NCBI RefSeq assembly: GCF_021729015.1
Contig: NZ_JAJQQZ010000001.1
Coordinates: 682,001-746,000, forward strand
Source of the DNA: Halobacterium rubrum
GTDB lineage: Archaea > Halobacteriota > Halobacteria > Halobacteriales > Halobacteriaceae
Reading direction: 5' to 3'
DNA length: 64,000 nucleotides
Positions 18,838 through 27,558 of this stretch are shown here, piece by piece. Each line of letters opens with the position of its first letter. The stretch's first letter is position 1. The notes beneath the pieces are model-generated. The model saw only the letters and a program-made list of their open reading frames with translations. It did no database searches and was not told the origin of the DNA. The translations under genes were made by a program, and so were the position numbers.

Positions 18838-20100
18838 ATGACTGCGCTCCCCGTGCAGGTCCTGCACGGCATCTACCTCGGGCTGCTGGCCGGCGTCGTG
18901 CCGGCGCTGGTGGCGTTCGGGCTGGGGTTCCTGTTCCGGTACGTCGTCGGCCTGACGGTGCCCGCGTTCGGTGTCGTCGTGCTCGGTGTGGCGCTCGCCG
19001 GCGTGAACGGTGGGCTGCTGGCGTTCGCCGACCCGAGCATCACCGGCGCCGCGAACGCCGCGACGCTCGTGGTGGCGCTGCTGGTGGTGACGATGCTGAC
19101 GCTGTACACGCACGCCGTCGGCGACCGGCTCGGCGCGGACCTGCCGCGGCGCATCACGCTCCGGACGCTCCGGGAGCGCACGCTCAGCGCGGACGTCGTC
19201 GACCTCGTCGGCGGCACCAGCCGCGTCACGGTCCGGGTGGTCGGCGGCGTCCGGGACGTTGACGGCTACCCGCCGCTGTCGGAGCCGCTGCGCGCGGAAC
19301 TCCGGTCGGTGGCGTGGGAGTTCCCCGGCGACCTCCGGCTGTCGGCGCTCGAGGAGCGGGTGGCCGACCGGCTGCGGTCGGAGTTCGACCTCCAGGACGT
19401 CTCGGTGTCCGTCGACGAGCGCGGGCGGGCGACGGTGGCGGCAGCGCCACCGGCTGCCGGCGTCTCGAAGCGCACGCCGCCGGGGAAGCGCGCGGTGTCC
19501 GTCGAGACGCTCGTGCCGACCGGCGTGGCGCGCGGCGACGAGGTCGCGGTCCTGACCGCGGGCGACGGCGGCGTCGAGGGGACGGTGGTGTCGGCCCGCT
19601 CAGGCGGCTCTGCGGGCGCCCCGCAGTCGGTCGCGACAGCAGCCTCGTCCAGTGGTGATGACGACGGCGACGACGAGGGGGTCGATGCGGCCGACCAGCC
19701 CGTGCAGGCAGCGGCGCCGACGACTACGGGCGGCGACGGCCGGGTGACCGTCGCAGTGTCGCGAGCGGACGCCGAGCGCCTGCTCGCGACCGGGGGCGCG
19801 CCGGTGGTCGTGCAGTCCCGCAGCACCGGCCGCGAGTACGAACTCCTCGGCGTGCTGCGGCGGGCGGGCCGGCGCGTCCGCCGCGTCACACTCGGCGAGG
19901 GCGACTCGCTCGGCGTGGCGGCCTCGCCGGCGGGCGTCCGGGACGAGTACGGCGTGGCGGTGCTCGCTATCCGGGATGACGACGCCGGCGGCGGCTGGCG
20001 CGTGGCGCCCGACGCTGCGGCGAGGCTGACCGGCGGCCAGGAGCTGTTCGTCGCCGGCTCGCGGAGCGACCTCGACCAGTTCGCGGAGGTGGCGTCGTGA
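18838..20100 (+). CDS. Membrane protein with TrkA_C-like domains, first of a paralogous pair
   Basis: This 420-aa protein has three hydrophobic helices in the first 105 residues, then soluble segments resembling TrkA_C/RCK_C domains (GDEVAVLTAG, and a second at GQELFVAGSRSDLDQF), separated by an acidic, Gly/Ala-rich linker. There is no pore filter and no GxGxxG Rossmann loop, so it is not a channel by itself. The next gene has the same plan and overlaps by GTGA. Together with the divergent K+ channel it may form an accessory regulatory assembly; this is inference. Confidence 0.72.
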   Translation: MTALPVQVLHGIYLGLLAGVVPALVAFGLGFLFRYVVGLTVPAFGVVVLGVALAGVNGGLLAFADPSITGAANAATLVVALLVVTMLTLYTHAVGDRLGADLPRRITLRTLRERTLSADVVDLVGGTSRVTVRVVGGVRDVDGYPPLSEPLRAELRSVAWEFPGDLRLSALEERVADRLRSEFDLQDVSVSVDERGRATVAAAPPAAGVSKRTPPGKRAVSVETLVPTGVARGDEVAVLTAGDGGVEGTVVSARSGGSAGAPQSVATAASSSGDDDGDDEGVDAADQPVQAAAPTTTGGDGRVTVAVSRADAERLLATGGAPVVVQSRSTGREYELLGVLRRAGRRVRRVTLGEGDSLGVAASPAGVRDEYGVAVLAIRDDDAGGGWRVAPDAAARLTGGQELFVAGSRSDLDQFAEVAS

Positions 20101-21305
20101 CCGCGCCGCCCGCGCTCGCCGTCGGCGACGCCGTCCCGGTGGCGTCGCTGGCGGAAGTCGGTGGTCTCGTCGTCGCCGCCGCGCTCGTCGTCGCCGTGCT
20201 CGCGGCCGGGTTCCGGTGGTTCTTCCGGCAGCGCGTCGCGTTCGGCGTCGCGTTGCTCGTGGACGCCACCGTCGTCACGCTGTACCTCAACACCCGGGTG
20301 GCGCTCGGACAGGCGATATCCGGCGCGACGGGTGCCCTCGAACCGCTGGCGGTGGTGTTCAACCTCGCCGCCTTCGCGGTCGCCGGCGTGCTCGTCGTGC
20401 CCGCTGTGCGGTTCGGGGACCGCATCGGCGTGCAGGTGCTGGCGGCCAGCGGCGCCCGCGAACTCGCCAGCGACGTCGGCGACTTCGTGCAGGCCGTGGG
20501 TCGCGCCATCGCCGTCGACCTCCCCGAGGACGTCGCGGACATCGACGGCTACGACCCGGTCGCCGACGACGTGAAACGCGACCTCGCCGGGAAGACGCTC
20601 GTGTTCCCGCGGCGGCTCACCGTCGAGCAACTCGAGGACCGCGTCGCAGCGCGCCTGAAAGACGACTACGAGGTCGGGTACGTCGACGTGGAGCTGGACG
20701 CCGACGGTACGGTCACGCACCTCGGGCTCGGCCGCCGGGTTGCGGGAATCGGCCCGACGCTGCCGCCCGGAACCGCTGCCGTCGCCGTGCACGCCGACCC
20801 GCCGAACGCGGCGAGCACGGGCGACCTCGTGCAGGTGTGGGCGACCGGCGACGGGAACGACGACGACGACGACGACGCCCCGGGGAGGGTGGCGACGGCC
20901 GAAGTCCGGGCCGTCCACGGGGACGACGTCACACTCGCCGTCGACGAGGCGGACGCCGAAGTGGTCGCGGGCGGCGAGTTCCGGCTGGCGACGCTCCCTC
21001 GGGAGCCGGGCGCCGACCACGAGTTCGCGGCGGTGTTGCGCGGCGCCGACGAGACGATGTCGGTCGTGGACGTCGCGGCCGGCAGCGACCTCGACGGCGC
21101 GACGGTCGCGGACGCACCGGGGGCGGTCGTGGCCGTCCGGTCGAACGGGCGCGTCGAAGCAATCCCGGACGCCAGCCGCGCGCTCGTTGCCGGCGACGCC
21201 GTCTACGCGCTCGCCAGCCCGGAGGCCGCCCGGCGGCTGGAGGCCGCGGGTGCGGCGCCGCCGGGCGCCGACTCGACGCCGGCGGACGACGCCGACGCCC
21301 CGTAG
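20097..21305 (+). CDS. Membrane protein with TrkA_C-like domains, second of a paralogous pair
   Basis: This 402-aa product starts at the GTG that overlaps the stop of its paralogue (GTGA), so the two are translationally coupled. It repeats the same architecture: three N-terminal helices, a conserved middle region (DIDGYDPVADDVKRDL aligns with DVDGYPPLSEPLRAEL upstream), then TrkA_C-like strands (GDLVQVWATG, AGDAVYALASPEAARRL). An Asp repeat marks the linker. Function is unknown; the paired arrangement and the divergent K+ channel hint at potassium regulation. Confidence 0.72.
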   Translation: MTAPPALAVGDAVPVASLAEVGGLVVAAALVVAVLAAGFRWFFRQRVAFGVALLVDATVVTLYLNTRVALGQAISGATGALEPLAVVFNLAAFAVAGVLVVPAVRFGDRIGVQVLAASGARELASDVGDFVQAVGRAIAVDLPEDVADIDGYDPVADDVKRDLAGKTLVFPRRLTVEQLEDRVAARLKDDYEVGYVDVELDADGTVTHLGLGRRVAGIGPTLPPGTAAVAVHADPPNAASTGDLVQVWATGDGNDDDDDDAPGRVATAEVRAVHGDDVTLAVDEADAEVVAGGEFRLATLPREPGADHEFAAVLRGADETMSVVDVAAGSDLDGATVADAPGAVVAVRSNGRVEAIPDASRALVAGDAVYALASPEAARRLEAAGAAPPGADSTPADDADAP

Positions 21306-21337
21306 CACATATGCCGGGCGACCGACGAGGAGAGCAC

Positions 21338-21619
21338 ATGGAGTGGCAGCTGTTCGCAGACCTCTCGGACGTGGCGGGAGACGACCGGGTCGCCGTCGAC
21401 GTGCCCGCGGAGGACGCGACCCTGCGGGACGCCGTGGACGCGCTCGTCGAGGACCGGCCGGCGCTCGGGGAGCGCGTGCTCGCCGACGACGGCAGCCTGC
21501 ACTCGCACGTCAACGTCCTCGTGAACGGCGAGAACGTCGACGCGGGCGGTGACGGCCTCGACACCTCCCTCCAGCCGGGCGACGAGCTGGCGATGTTCCC
21601 GCCGGTCAGCGGCGGCTGA
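21338..21619 (+). CDS. Ubiquitin-like small archaeal modifier protein / MoaD family
   Basis: The 93-aa protein has the beta-grasp MoaD/ThiS fold and ends in PPVSGG. The C-terminal Gly-Gly is the site adenylated by an E1-like enzyme for protein modification (sampylation) or sulfur transfer. The segment HSHVNVLVNGENV and GDELAMFPPVSGG are typical of haloarchaeal SAMP1-like proteins. An in-frame ATG at 21311 would add nine residues, but the ATG at 21338 follows a GAGGAG ribosome-binding site at suitable spacing. Its TGA overlaps the ATG of the next gene (TGATG). A JAMM desampylase gene lies at 46.3 kb. Confidence 0.88.
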   Translation: MEWQLFADLSDVAGDDRVAVDVPAEDATLRDAVDALVEDRPALGERVLADDGSLHSHVNVLVNGENVDAGGDGLDTSLQPGDELAMFPPVSGG

Positions 21620-22359
21620 TGCGCGAGCTCGCCCACCGGGGGTTCGCGGGCGTCGCCCCCGAGAACACGCTCGCTGCGGTCGAGGCGGCCGTCGACAGGG
21701 CGGACGGCGTCGAGGTGGACGTCCAGCCCGCGAGCGACGGCACCCCCGTCGTCTTCCACGACCACCGTCTCGGCAGCGGCGGCGACGCCCGCGGCTGCAC
21801 CGACCTGTCGGGGTTCGTCTGGGACGCCAGTCCTGATGCGCTCGCCGATGCCGACGTGCTCGGGTCCGGCGAGGGCGTGCCCACGCTCGCGGCAGTCACG
21901 GAGGCCGTGCCGCCCGACACCGTCTTCCACGTCGAACTGAAGTCGCCCGGCTCTGTGACCGAAATCGGGGCCGAGGGCCCCGGAGCGAGCCGGTGGCGGC
22001 CGTTCGTCGGGCGCGTCGCCGAGGTGCTCGCCGACGCCGACGCGCCCGTGGTGTTCTCCTCCTTCTTCGACGGCGCGCTGGCGGCCGCCTCGGAGACCGC
22101 ACCCGACGTCCCGCGCGCGGCGCTCTGCCTCGACGGCGAGACGGGACTCGCCCGCGCCAGCGAGTTCGACTGCGACGCCATCCACCCGCCGGTCGACGCC
22201 GCGGACGCCGACCTCGTGGAGCGCGCACACGCCGCCGGCCTCGACGTGAACGTCTGGACGGTCGAGACGTGGCAGGCGGCCCAGCGGTGTCGGGAGGCTG
22301 GCGTCGACGGCGTCATCGCCGACTACCCCGGCGTCACCGACTACCTCGACGGCGATTGA
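21619..22359 (+). CDS. Glycerophosphodiester phosphodiesterase
   Basis: This 246-aa TIM-barrel enzyme hydrolyses glycerophosphodiesters to an alcohol and glycerol phosphate. It opens with ELAHRGFAGVAPENTLAA, where His and Arg are the catalytic signature, followed by VEVDVQPASDGTPVVFHDH, the metal-binding Glu/Asp and second catalytic His. VFHVELKSPG and DVNVWTVET complete the family pattern. It lacks a signal peptide and so acts in the cytoplasm. Translation is coupled to the preceding SAMP gene by TGATG, an odd pairing that may reflect only compact packing. Confidence 0.93.
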   Translation: MRELAHRGFAGVAPENTLAAVEAAVDRADGVEVDVQPASDGTPVVFHDHRLGSGGDARGCTDLSGFVWDASPDALADADVLGSGEGVPTLAAVTEAVPPDTVFHVELKSPGSVTEIGAEGPGASRWRPFVGRVAEVLADADAPVVFSSFFDGALAAASETAPDVPRAALCLDGETGLARASEFDCDAIHPPVDAADADLVERAHAAGLDVNVWTVETWQAAQRCREAGVDGVIADYPGVTDYLDGD

Positions 22360-22402
22360 GCCGGCGGTTGCAGACCGCCTCTGGTGGCTCGGCCGCTGAC
22401 AG

Positions 22403-24046
22403 TCACTCCCCCGTCCGTTCGAAGTCCTGCATCGCGTGGTCGCTGCCCGCGACGAACACCTCGTCGTCGGCCTCGACGGTCGTCCCCTCGTCGGTCAACA
22501 CCTCGTCGTCCCGTGCGACGCCGACGACCGTCCAGCCGGCGTCCGGGTTCCCGCAACCCTCCACGCGCCGACCGGCGAACCGCTCTCCGTCCGCGCGAAC
22601 GAGCCGGATCTGCGAGACGGGGTCCATCACGCGCTCGCCGTGGACCTCGCTGGCGACCAGCCGCGCGCTGACGCGCTGGACGGACAGCACGTAGTCGGCG
22701 CCCGCCCGGAACGCCGGCGACGCCTTCTCCTCGTCCGTGACCCGCACGAGAATCTCGACGCCGTCGGACAGCGAGCGCGCCATCGCGACCGTCAGCAGCG
22801 TGGTCGCGTCGTCGTCGACGGTGACGACGAGCGCGGTCGCCTCCCCGATGTCGGCTGCCTCCAGCACCTCGGGTTCGGTGACGTCCCCGACCACGTCCGC
22901 CCCGCTGTCGGCCGCCTGGTCGACAGTGGTCACGTCGGCGTCCTCGGGCAGGGCGTCGACGGCCGCCCGCCCACCCTCCCCCAGCCCGGCGACGACGACC
23001 TGCGAGTGCGGGCGACCGTGGGGCCGCCGGACTCCCGCGACCTCGCTGGCGGCCGCCTCGATTTCGGACTCCGGGCCCGCGACCACGAGGACGGTGTTCG
23101 GCGTCAGCCGGTCGTCGGGCGACGGCGGCACCCTGAGTTCGCCGTCGAACCAGCCCGCGACCAGCGTCAGCTCCGGGTGTTCGGCCAGCGGCGACTCGCC
23201 GACGAGCACGCCGTGCAGCGGACTCCCGCGGCGCACCAGAATCTCGCGGATGGCGACGTCCTCGTCGGCGTCCCCCGGGACCGACACTGGCGTCGTCGCC
23301 TTCTCCGCGAGCCGCTGGCCGATGAGCGCGTGCGGCGCCACGCTCCGGTCGACGCCGACCTCCGCGAGCGCCGTCTTCCGCCGCGTCGACTCCGTGAAGC
23401 TCACCACGCGGAGGTCCTCGTTCGCCTCGAGCGCGGTCAACACGACGCTCGCGGTCTCCCCGCCGCTGTCCGTGATGAGCACTGACGCCTTCCCGATGGA
23501 CGCGCGGTCGAGGTCCTCCCGAGTCTCCGGGTCGCCGTTGATGGCCTGATAGCCGTCGTCGGAGAGCCGGACTGCCTCATCTTCGTCGCTCTCCACGAGC
23601 ACGTAGTCGACGCCGAGCACCTCCAGTTCGTCCAGCAGGACCTCCGTGTCGCGGCGGTACTCCGCGAGCACGACGTGGTCGTGCTTCGGCGTCAGCCGGT
23701 CGTCGAGGTTCAGCGGCGTGCGCTCGAACAGCGGGATGACGAGCACGCGCAGCGTCACGAACCCCATCACGACCCCGGAGACCTGCATGAACGCCACGAA
23801 GAGGTTCATCCACGGGGTGTCCCACGGCGAGTCGGCGCCGAACCCCGTCGTCGTCAGTGTCTCGATGACCGTGTTCAGGGCCTGGAACGGCGTCCGCGGA
23901 CGCCCCTCCAGCGCCGCCATCCCCCAGTAGTAGACGCCCGTGTAGACGAGCACGAGCGAGGTGATACCGGCGAGGAACACCAGGAGGAGTCGCTGGCGTC
24001 TGGTGAGGTCGTTTGGTCCGCGCGGCAGGTCCCGTGGCAGTTCCAT
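22403..24046 (-). CDS. Two-helix potassium channel subunit with tandem RCK domains
   Basis: The 547-aa product has an N-terminal helix (LLLVFLAGITSLVLVYTGVY), a pore loop with the filter TTTGFGAD, and a second helix, the minimal MthK-like channel. Two TrkA-N/TrkA-C units follow. The first nucleotide-binding strand (HDHVVLAEYRRDTEVLL) has lost the GxGxxG glycines, while the second (QVVVAGLGEGGRAAV) keeps them. TGFG replaces the usual TGYG, a known variant in Trk/Kch-type pores. It should be a ligand-gated K+ channel or transport subunit. Confidence 0.88.
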   Translation of the reverse strand: MELPRDLPRGPNDLTRRQRLLLVFLAGITSLVLVYTGVYYWGMAALEGRPRTPFQALNTVIETLTTTGFGADSPWDTPWMNLFVAFMQVSGVVMGFVTLRVLVIPLFERTPLNLDDRLTPKHDHVVLAEYRRDTEVLLDELEVLGVDYVLVESDEDEAVRLSDDGYQAINGDPETREDLDRASIGKASVLITDSGGETASVVLTALEANEDLRVVSFTESTRRKTALAEVGVDRSVAPHALIGQRLAEKATTPVSVPGDADEDVAIREILVRRGSPLHGVLVGESPLAEHPELTLVAGWFDGELRVPPSPDDRLTPNTVLVVAGPESEIEAAASEVAGVRRPHGRPHSQVVVAGLGEGGRAAVDALPEDADVTTVDQAADSGADVVGDVTEPEVLEAADIGEATALVVTVDDDATTLLTVAMARSLSDGVEILVRVTDEEKASPAFRAGADYVLSVQRVSARLVASEVHGERVMDPVSQIRLVRADGERFAGRRVEGCGNPDAGWTVVGVARDDEVLTDEGTTVEADDEVFVAGSDHAMQDFERTGE

Positions 24047-24127
24047 CTCCTCCAGTGTACCGGGGCTCGTGGCAAAACGTTTGGCAGTGACCGCTCCGGA
24101 CGACTGGCCGGCGGCGGGCCGTCGACG

Positions 24128-25060
24128 CTACCCGCGGTAGTCGCTGGTGAGGTCGGCGGCCATCACGAAGTCCGGCTCGTCGCCGATCTCGGTCCGGGTC
24201 ACGGCGACGTCGCTGACCATCCCGACGTCCTCGGGAATCAGGACGCGCGTGCGGTCGGCGTCGACGCTCGCGGCGTCCCGGGCGACGGCCGCCAGGAGGT
24301 CCTCGGCGGCGTCCCGGTCGGTCCAGCCGGCGACGCCGTACTCGGCCCACGTCTGTTCGACGCCGTCCTCGTCCTCGCGGTCGTACGTCCGCGTGCGGAA
24401 CGTGAACCCCTCGGTGCCGGACGTGTCGTCCTGCACGACGAGCAGGCCGTCTCGCTCGTCGCGAGCCGCCGCCAGCCGCCCGCGGGTGAGCTCGGCCAGC
24501 GCCCACGACTCCTCGGTGTGCAGCGCCAGCCCCCGGAGTTCGTTCCGGGCGTGGCTGTCCTGCCAGTACCGCCACGCCGCGTTCACGTCGTCCGTGACCT
24601 GCCGGCCGGGGTCGGCGCTCGCGTCCGGCGTCGGGTGGACCCACCGGAACTCGGTCGCGGGCGCGAACCCGGCGGCCCGCGAGTGCCCGAGCCCCATCAC
24701 GTTCCACGAGAACACCATGTTCCGGGCGACCGTCGCGCCCCGCTCGCGCGCCCAGTCGAAGCCGGCGTGGACGAGCCGCAGGCCGACGCCGGACCCCCGG
24801 TAGTCGGGGTTCGCGCGCATCCCCTGCGCCCACGCCTCGTGCTCCGAGAGCCGGACGAGCTGGACGATGCCGGCGATGTCGTCGCCCGTGTCGGCGACGA
24901 ACGTGCGCTGGCGGGGGCCGTCGCTCTCGACCCAGTCCTCGAAGACGCGCGGGATGTAGTCGCCGTCGTCGCGGCGGTCGGACCACGTGTCGCTTGTGAA
25001 CGCCGCCACGTCCTCGTAGTCGTCCAGTTCCGCCTGCCGGACGGTGATCTCCACGCTCAT
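24128..25060 (-). CDS. GNAT family N-acetyltransferase
   Basis: This 310-aa protein carries a GNAT acetyl-CoA-binding core in its first half (QGMRANPDYRGSGVGLRLVHAGFDWA, the RGxGxG/A pattern) and a second, less conserved half that may be a degenerate GNAT repeat. The substrate is unknown. The ATG at 25060 overlaps the TGA of gatD by ATGA, so the two genes form a coupled operon in which this one follows gatD. Similar GNAT genes are common in haloarchaea, and the gatD link is probably about expression only. Confidence 0.83.
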   Translation of the reverse strand: MSVEITVRQAELDDYEDVAAFTSDTWSDRRDDGDYIPRVFEDWVESDGPRQRTFVADTGDDIAGIVQLVRLSEHEAWAQGMRANPDYRGSGVGLRLVHAGFDWARERGATVARNMVFSWNVMGLGHSRAAGFAPATEFRWVHPTPDASADPGRQVTDDVNAAWRYWQDSHARNELRGLALHTEESWALAELTRGRLAAARDERDGLLVVQDDTSGTEGFTFRTRTYDREDEDGVEQTWAEYGVAGWTDRDAAEDLLAAVARDAASVDADRTRVLIPEDVGMVSDVAVTRTEIGDEPDFVMAADLTSDYRG

Positions 25061-26337
25061 GTCCACGGCCGGGACTGCTCGGTCAGCTCGCCCGCCAGCG
25101 ACTCGCCCATCGCCGCCTCGGGGTCGTCGGCGTTCGCGAGCGCCCACATCAGCTTCACCTTCGCCGTCCCCGGGAGCGTGTCGCCGGCCTCGACGACGCC
25201 GGCGTCGAGCAGGTCGCGGCCCGTGTCGTAGACGCGGTCGCAGACCCGGCCCTCGAGACACTGGCTCGTCATCGCGACCGTCGTCCCGTCGTCGACGAGG
25301 CCGCCGATGGTCTCGACGAAGTCCGTGTGGACGTGCCCGAGCCCGGTGCCCTCGACGACGACGCCGTCCTTGCCCTCACAGGCCGCGAAGAACGCCTCGT
25401 CCATCCCGGGCGTGAACTTCACCAGCTCCACGTCCGGCTCGAGGTCGGGCTGGAGGGCGAGGTCGCTGCCGCCGCGCTCGGCGTACTCGCCATCGAAGGA
25501 GACGCCACGGGCGTCGGCGGTCGCGTCCTCGCTGGCGGCGTCGTAGTCGACGTACCCCAGCGGCTCCGCGCCCACCGTCTCGAAGGCGTCGCGGCGGCTC
25601 GTGTGGTTCTTCCGCACCCGGGTGCCGCGGTGGAGCGCACACCGGTCGTCGCTCTCGGAGGCGTGCATGCAGACCAGCACCTCGGCGGCGTCGCTCTTGG
25701 CGGCCTCGACGGCGCAGACCGCGTTCATGACGTTGTCCGAGGACGGCCGGTCGGCTGACCGCTGGCTGCCCGTGAACACGACCGGGACCGGCGTGTCGAG
25801 CATGAACGAGAGCGCGCTCGCGGAGAACTGCATCGTGTCGGTGCCGTGCATCACGACCACGCCGTCGGCGCCGGCCTCGATCTCCTCGCGGACGGCCTCG
25901 GCGAGGTCCCGCCAGATGGACGGCTCCATGTTCTCCGAGAGGATGTTCGCGACGACCCGGCCCCGGTAGTTCGCGCGGCCGGCGAGGTCCGGGACGGCCC
26001 GAAGCACGTCCTCGGCGTCGAAGCGCGCCGTGACTGCGCCCGTCCGGTAGTCGACCGTCGACGCGATGGTGCCACCGGTGGAGATGAGCGCGACGGTCGG
26101 CAGGTCGTCGTCGAACTCGACGGCGGACTCCGTCGACTCGTCACCGCTATCGGCCTCCACGTCGACCACGCCCGCCTCGAGGACCTCCACGTCGGCGTTC
26201 TCGTCCTCGACGCCCACGTTGTACCCCGAGTCGAGTTTGACGACGAGGTGGTCGGGCGACGTCGACGGCAACAACACGCCCTCGTGGGTCCGGTCGCCGC
26301 GAGTGACGCGCACGCGGTCCCCTGCGTCTGCTGTCAT
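25057..26337 (-). CDS. gatD: Glutamyl-tRNA(Gln) amidotransferase subunit D
   Basis: The 426-aa subunit works with GatE to convert Glu-tRNA(Gln) to Gln-tRNA(Gln) in archaea, supplying ammonia by an asparaginase-like reaction. An N-terminal beta domain of about 75 residues (GDRVRVTRGDRTHEGVLLP) precedes the asparaginase core, with ALISTGGTIASTVDY (first catalytic Thr), VVMHGTDTMQFSA (second catalytic Thr/Asp) and FTGSQRSADRPSSDNVMN. GatE is not in the window. It starts an operon with the downstream acetyltransferase. Confidence 0.96.
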   Translation of the reverse strand: MTADAGDRVRVTRGDRTHEGVLLPSTSPDHLVVKLDSGYNVGVEDENADVEVLEAGVVDVEADSGDESTESAVEFDDDLPTVALISTGGTIASTVDYRTGAVTARFDAEDVLRAVPDLAGRANYRGRVVANILSENMEPSIWRDLAEAVREEIEAGADGVVVMHGTDTMQFSASALSFMLDTPVPVVFTGSQRSADRPSSDNVMNAVCAVEAAKSDAAEVLVCMHASESDDRCALHRGTRVRKNHTSRRDAFETVGAEPLGYVDYDAASEDATADARGVSFDGEYAERGGSDLALQPDLEPDVELVKFTPGMDEAFFAACEGKDGVVVEGTGLGHVHTDFVETIGGLVDDGTTVAMTSQCLEGRVCDRVYDTGRDLLDAGVVEAGDTLPGTAKVKLMWALANADDPEAAMGESLAGELTEQSRPWT

Positions 26338-26372
26338 ACGCAGGAGTACCGCGTCGCTGGAGGAAAAGGTTG

Positions 26373-27029
26373 CTACTCCGCGATGGCGTACTCGCCGCCC
26401 GACTGCTCGACGACCACGTCCCGCTCGGCGAGCGTCTCCAGGACGCCCTCCACGAGCGGCTCGGGGGCGTCCAGTCGGTCGGCGACGGCCGCCGGCGTCC
26501 CGACGCCGTCCGCGAGCGCCGCGAGCACGTCGGCGTACAGCCGGTCGGGGCCCTCGCCGATGGTGTCAGCCAGCTCCGTCTGGACGTCGGCCAGCCGGCC
26601 CTGCACCCAGCGCTGGGCCAGCGACAGCTCCCGCTCCAGGTCTTTGAGTTCGTCGAGTTTCGCGGCGAGCTCGCCGACGTCGTCGTCGGTCGAGCGCTCC
26701 TCGATGCGCACCGAGACGTACTGGCACCGCGTCAGGTCGAGGTCGGCGCTGGCCGGGTACGCGGACTTCGCGCCGAAGTCGAACGGCGACAGCTGGACCT
26801 CCAGCCGGAGGTTCTCGGAGATGTGGAAGTACTTCCGGCGCTGGTCGTCCACCCGAGACTCGACGAGGCCGGCCTCCTCCAGCTGGCGGAGGTGGTCGAT
26901 GACGGCCTTCGGACTCACGCCGATGTACTCGGAGATCTCCGTGACGTAACAGGGCTTGCGCGCGAGCAGCCGGAGGATGCGTCGGCGGTTCTCGTTGCCG
27001 AGCAAGTCCAGCAGTGCCCCGGAGTCCAT
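26373..27029 (-). CDS. ArsR-like winged-helix transcriptional regulator
   Basis: The 218-aa protein has an N-terminal winged helix-turn-helix (LLGNENRRRILRLLARKPCYVTEISEYIGVSPKAVIDHLRQLEEAGLV). A middle part contains a coiled-coil-like stretch, and a second winged-helix-like segment closes the C-terminus (VGTPAAVADRLDAPEPLVEGVLETLAERDVV). No cysteine metal-sensor motif of classical ArsR is present. It is divergent from the 112-aa gene at 27144, with an inverted repeat between them. Confidence 0.85.
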   Translation of the reverse strand: MDSGALLDLLGNENRRRILRLLARKPCYVTEISEYIGVSPKAVIDHLRQLEEAGLVESRVDDQRRKYFHISENLRLEVQLSPFDFGAKSAYPASADLDLTRCQYVSVRIEERSTDDDVGELAAKLDELKDLERELSLAQRWVQGRLADVQTELADTIGEGPDRLYADVLAALADGVGTPAAVADRLDAPEPLVEGVLETLAERDVVVEQSGGEYAIAE

Positions 27030-27098
27030 GCTACGAACTGGTTGGCGGTCAGCGCTGAAAAGGGTGTCTGCTCGGTGGAAATGCGGTACGGCTTAAAC

Positions 27099-27112
27099 GT
27101 TCGCCGACGAAC
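27099..27112. promoter_or_regulatory. Inverted repeat in the divergent arsR-type/27144 promoter region
   Basis: GTTCG at 27099-27103 and CGAAC at 27108-27112 form a perfect 5-bp inverted repeat with a 4-nt spacer, lying between the TATA-like TTAAAC (27093) and ACTTATC (27111). Its position over the likely promoter of the plus-strand gene suggests an operator, possibly for the divergent winged-helix regulator. Binding is not shown. Confidence 0.35.
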
Positions 27113-27143
27113 TTATCAGTGAGCACGGTAGAGGATGACACGC

Positions 27144-27482
27144 ATGTTCGAGGCGTTCTCCAGCGGCTACTACCTCGGACGGCTGTACGTCGAACCCGCC
27201 GACACCGACCGGGCTGCGATGAACCAGTCCCAGCACGAGCGGGTCAACGAACAGCTGTACGCAACGGACGACGGACTGTCGCGAACGGACCTTCCCCTCG
27301 TGATGAAACTCGGGGCGGCACACCTCGCGGTAGACGGCCAGGAGAACGTCCCAGAGCGAACACTCGCGGTGCCCGCCGACCTCCTCGAGGACCTCGACGT
27401 GGACAACCCGCCGACGCTCTCGGAGGTCCTGCTGGCGAAACGCGACCACGCCGCTCGCTTGCTGGACATCGGCGCGGTCTGA
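27144..27482 (+). CDS. Conserved haloarchaeal protein, DUF5802-like
   Basis: This 112-aa soluble protein begins MFEAFSSGYYLGRLYVEP, which I recall as the signature of a small haloarchaeal family (DUF5802); function is unknown. The ATG at 27144 is chosen over the one at 27135 because GAGG at 27131-27134 gives a normal ribosome-binding spacing only for the later start, and the family usually begins there. It has no signal peptide or cysteine motif. It is divergent from a winged-helix regulator. Confidence 0.78.
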   Translation: MFEAFSSGYYLGRLYVEPADTDRAAMNQSQHERVNEQLYATDDGLSRTDLPLVMKLGAAHLAVDGQENVPERTLAVPADLLEDLDVDNPPTLSEVLLAKRDHAARLLDIGAV

Positions 27483-27558
27483 GCCGGGGCCGCCAGCGCG
27501 CCAGTAGCGCCGACGGCCGGGCACAACGCCTTTACTCGCGGGCGTCCGCCGTCTGTCC

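Noticed and set aside
20860-20880. GAC repeat in the second TrkA_C-like gene as a microsatellite
   Set aside because: Short Asp-codon runs are common in haloarchaeal acidic linkers and this one is in frame.
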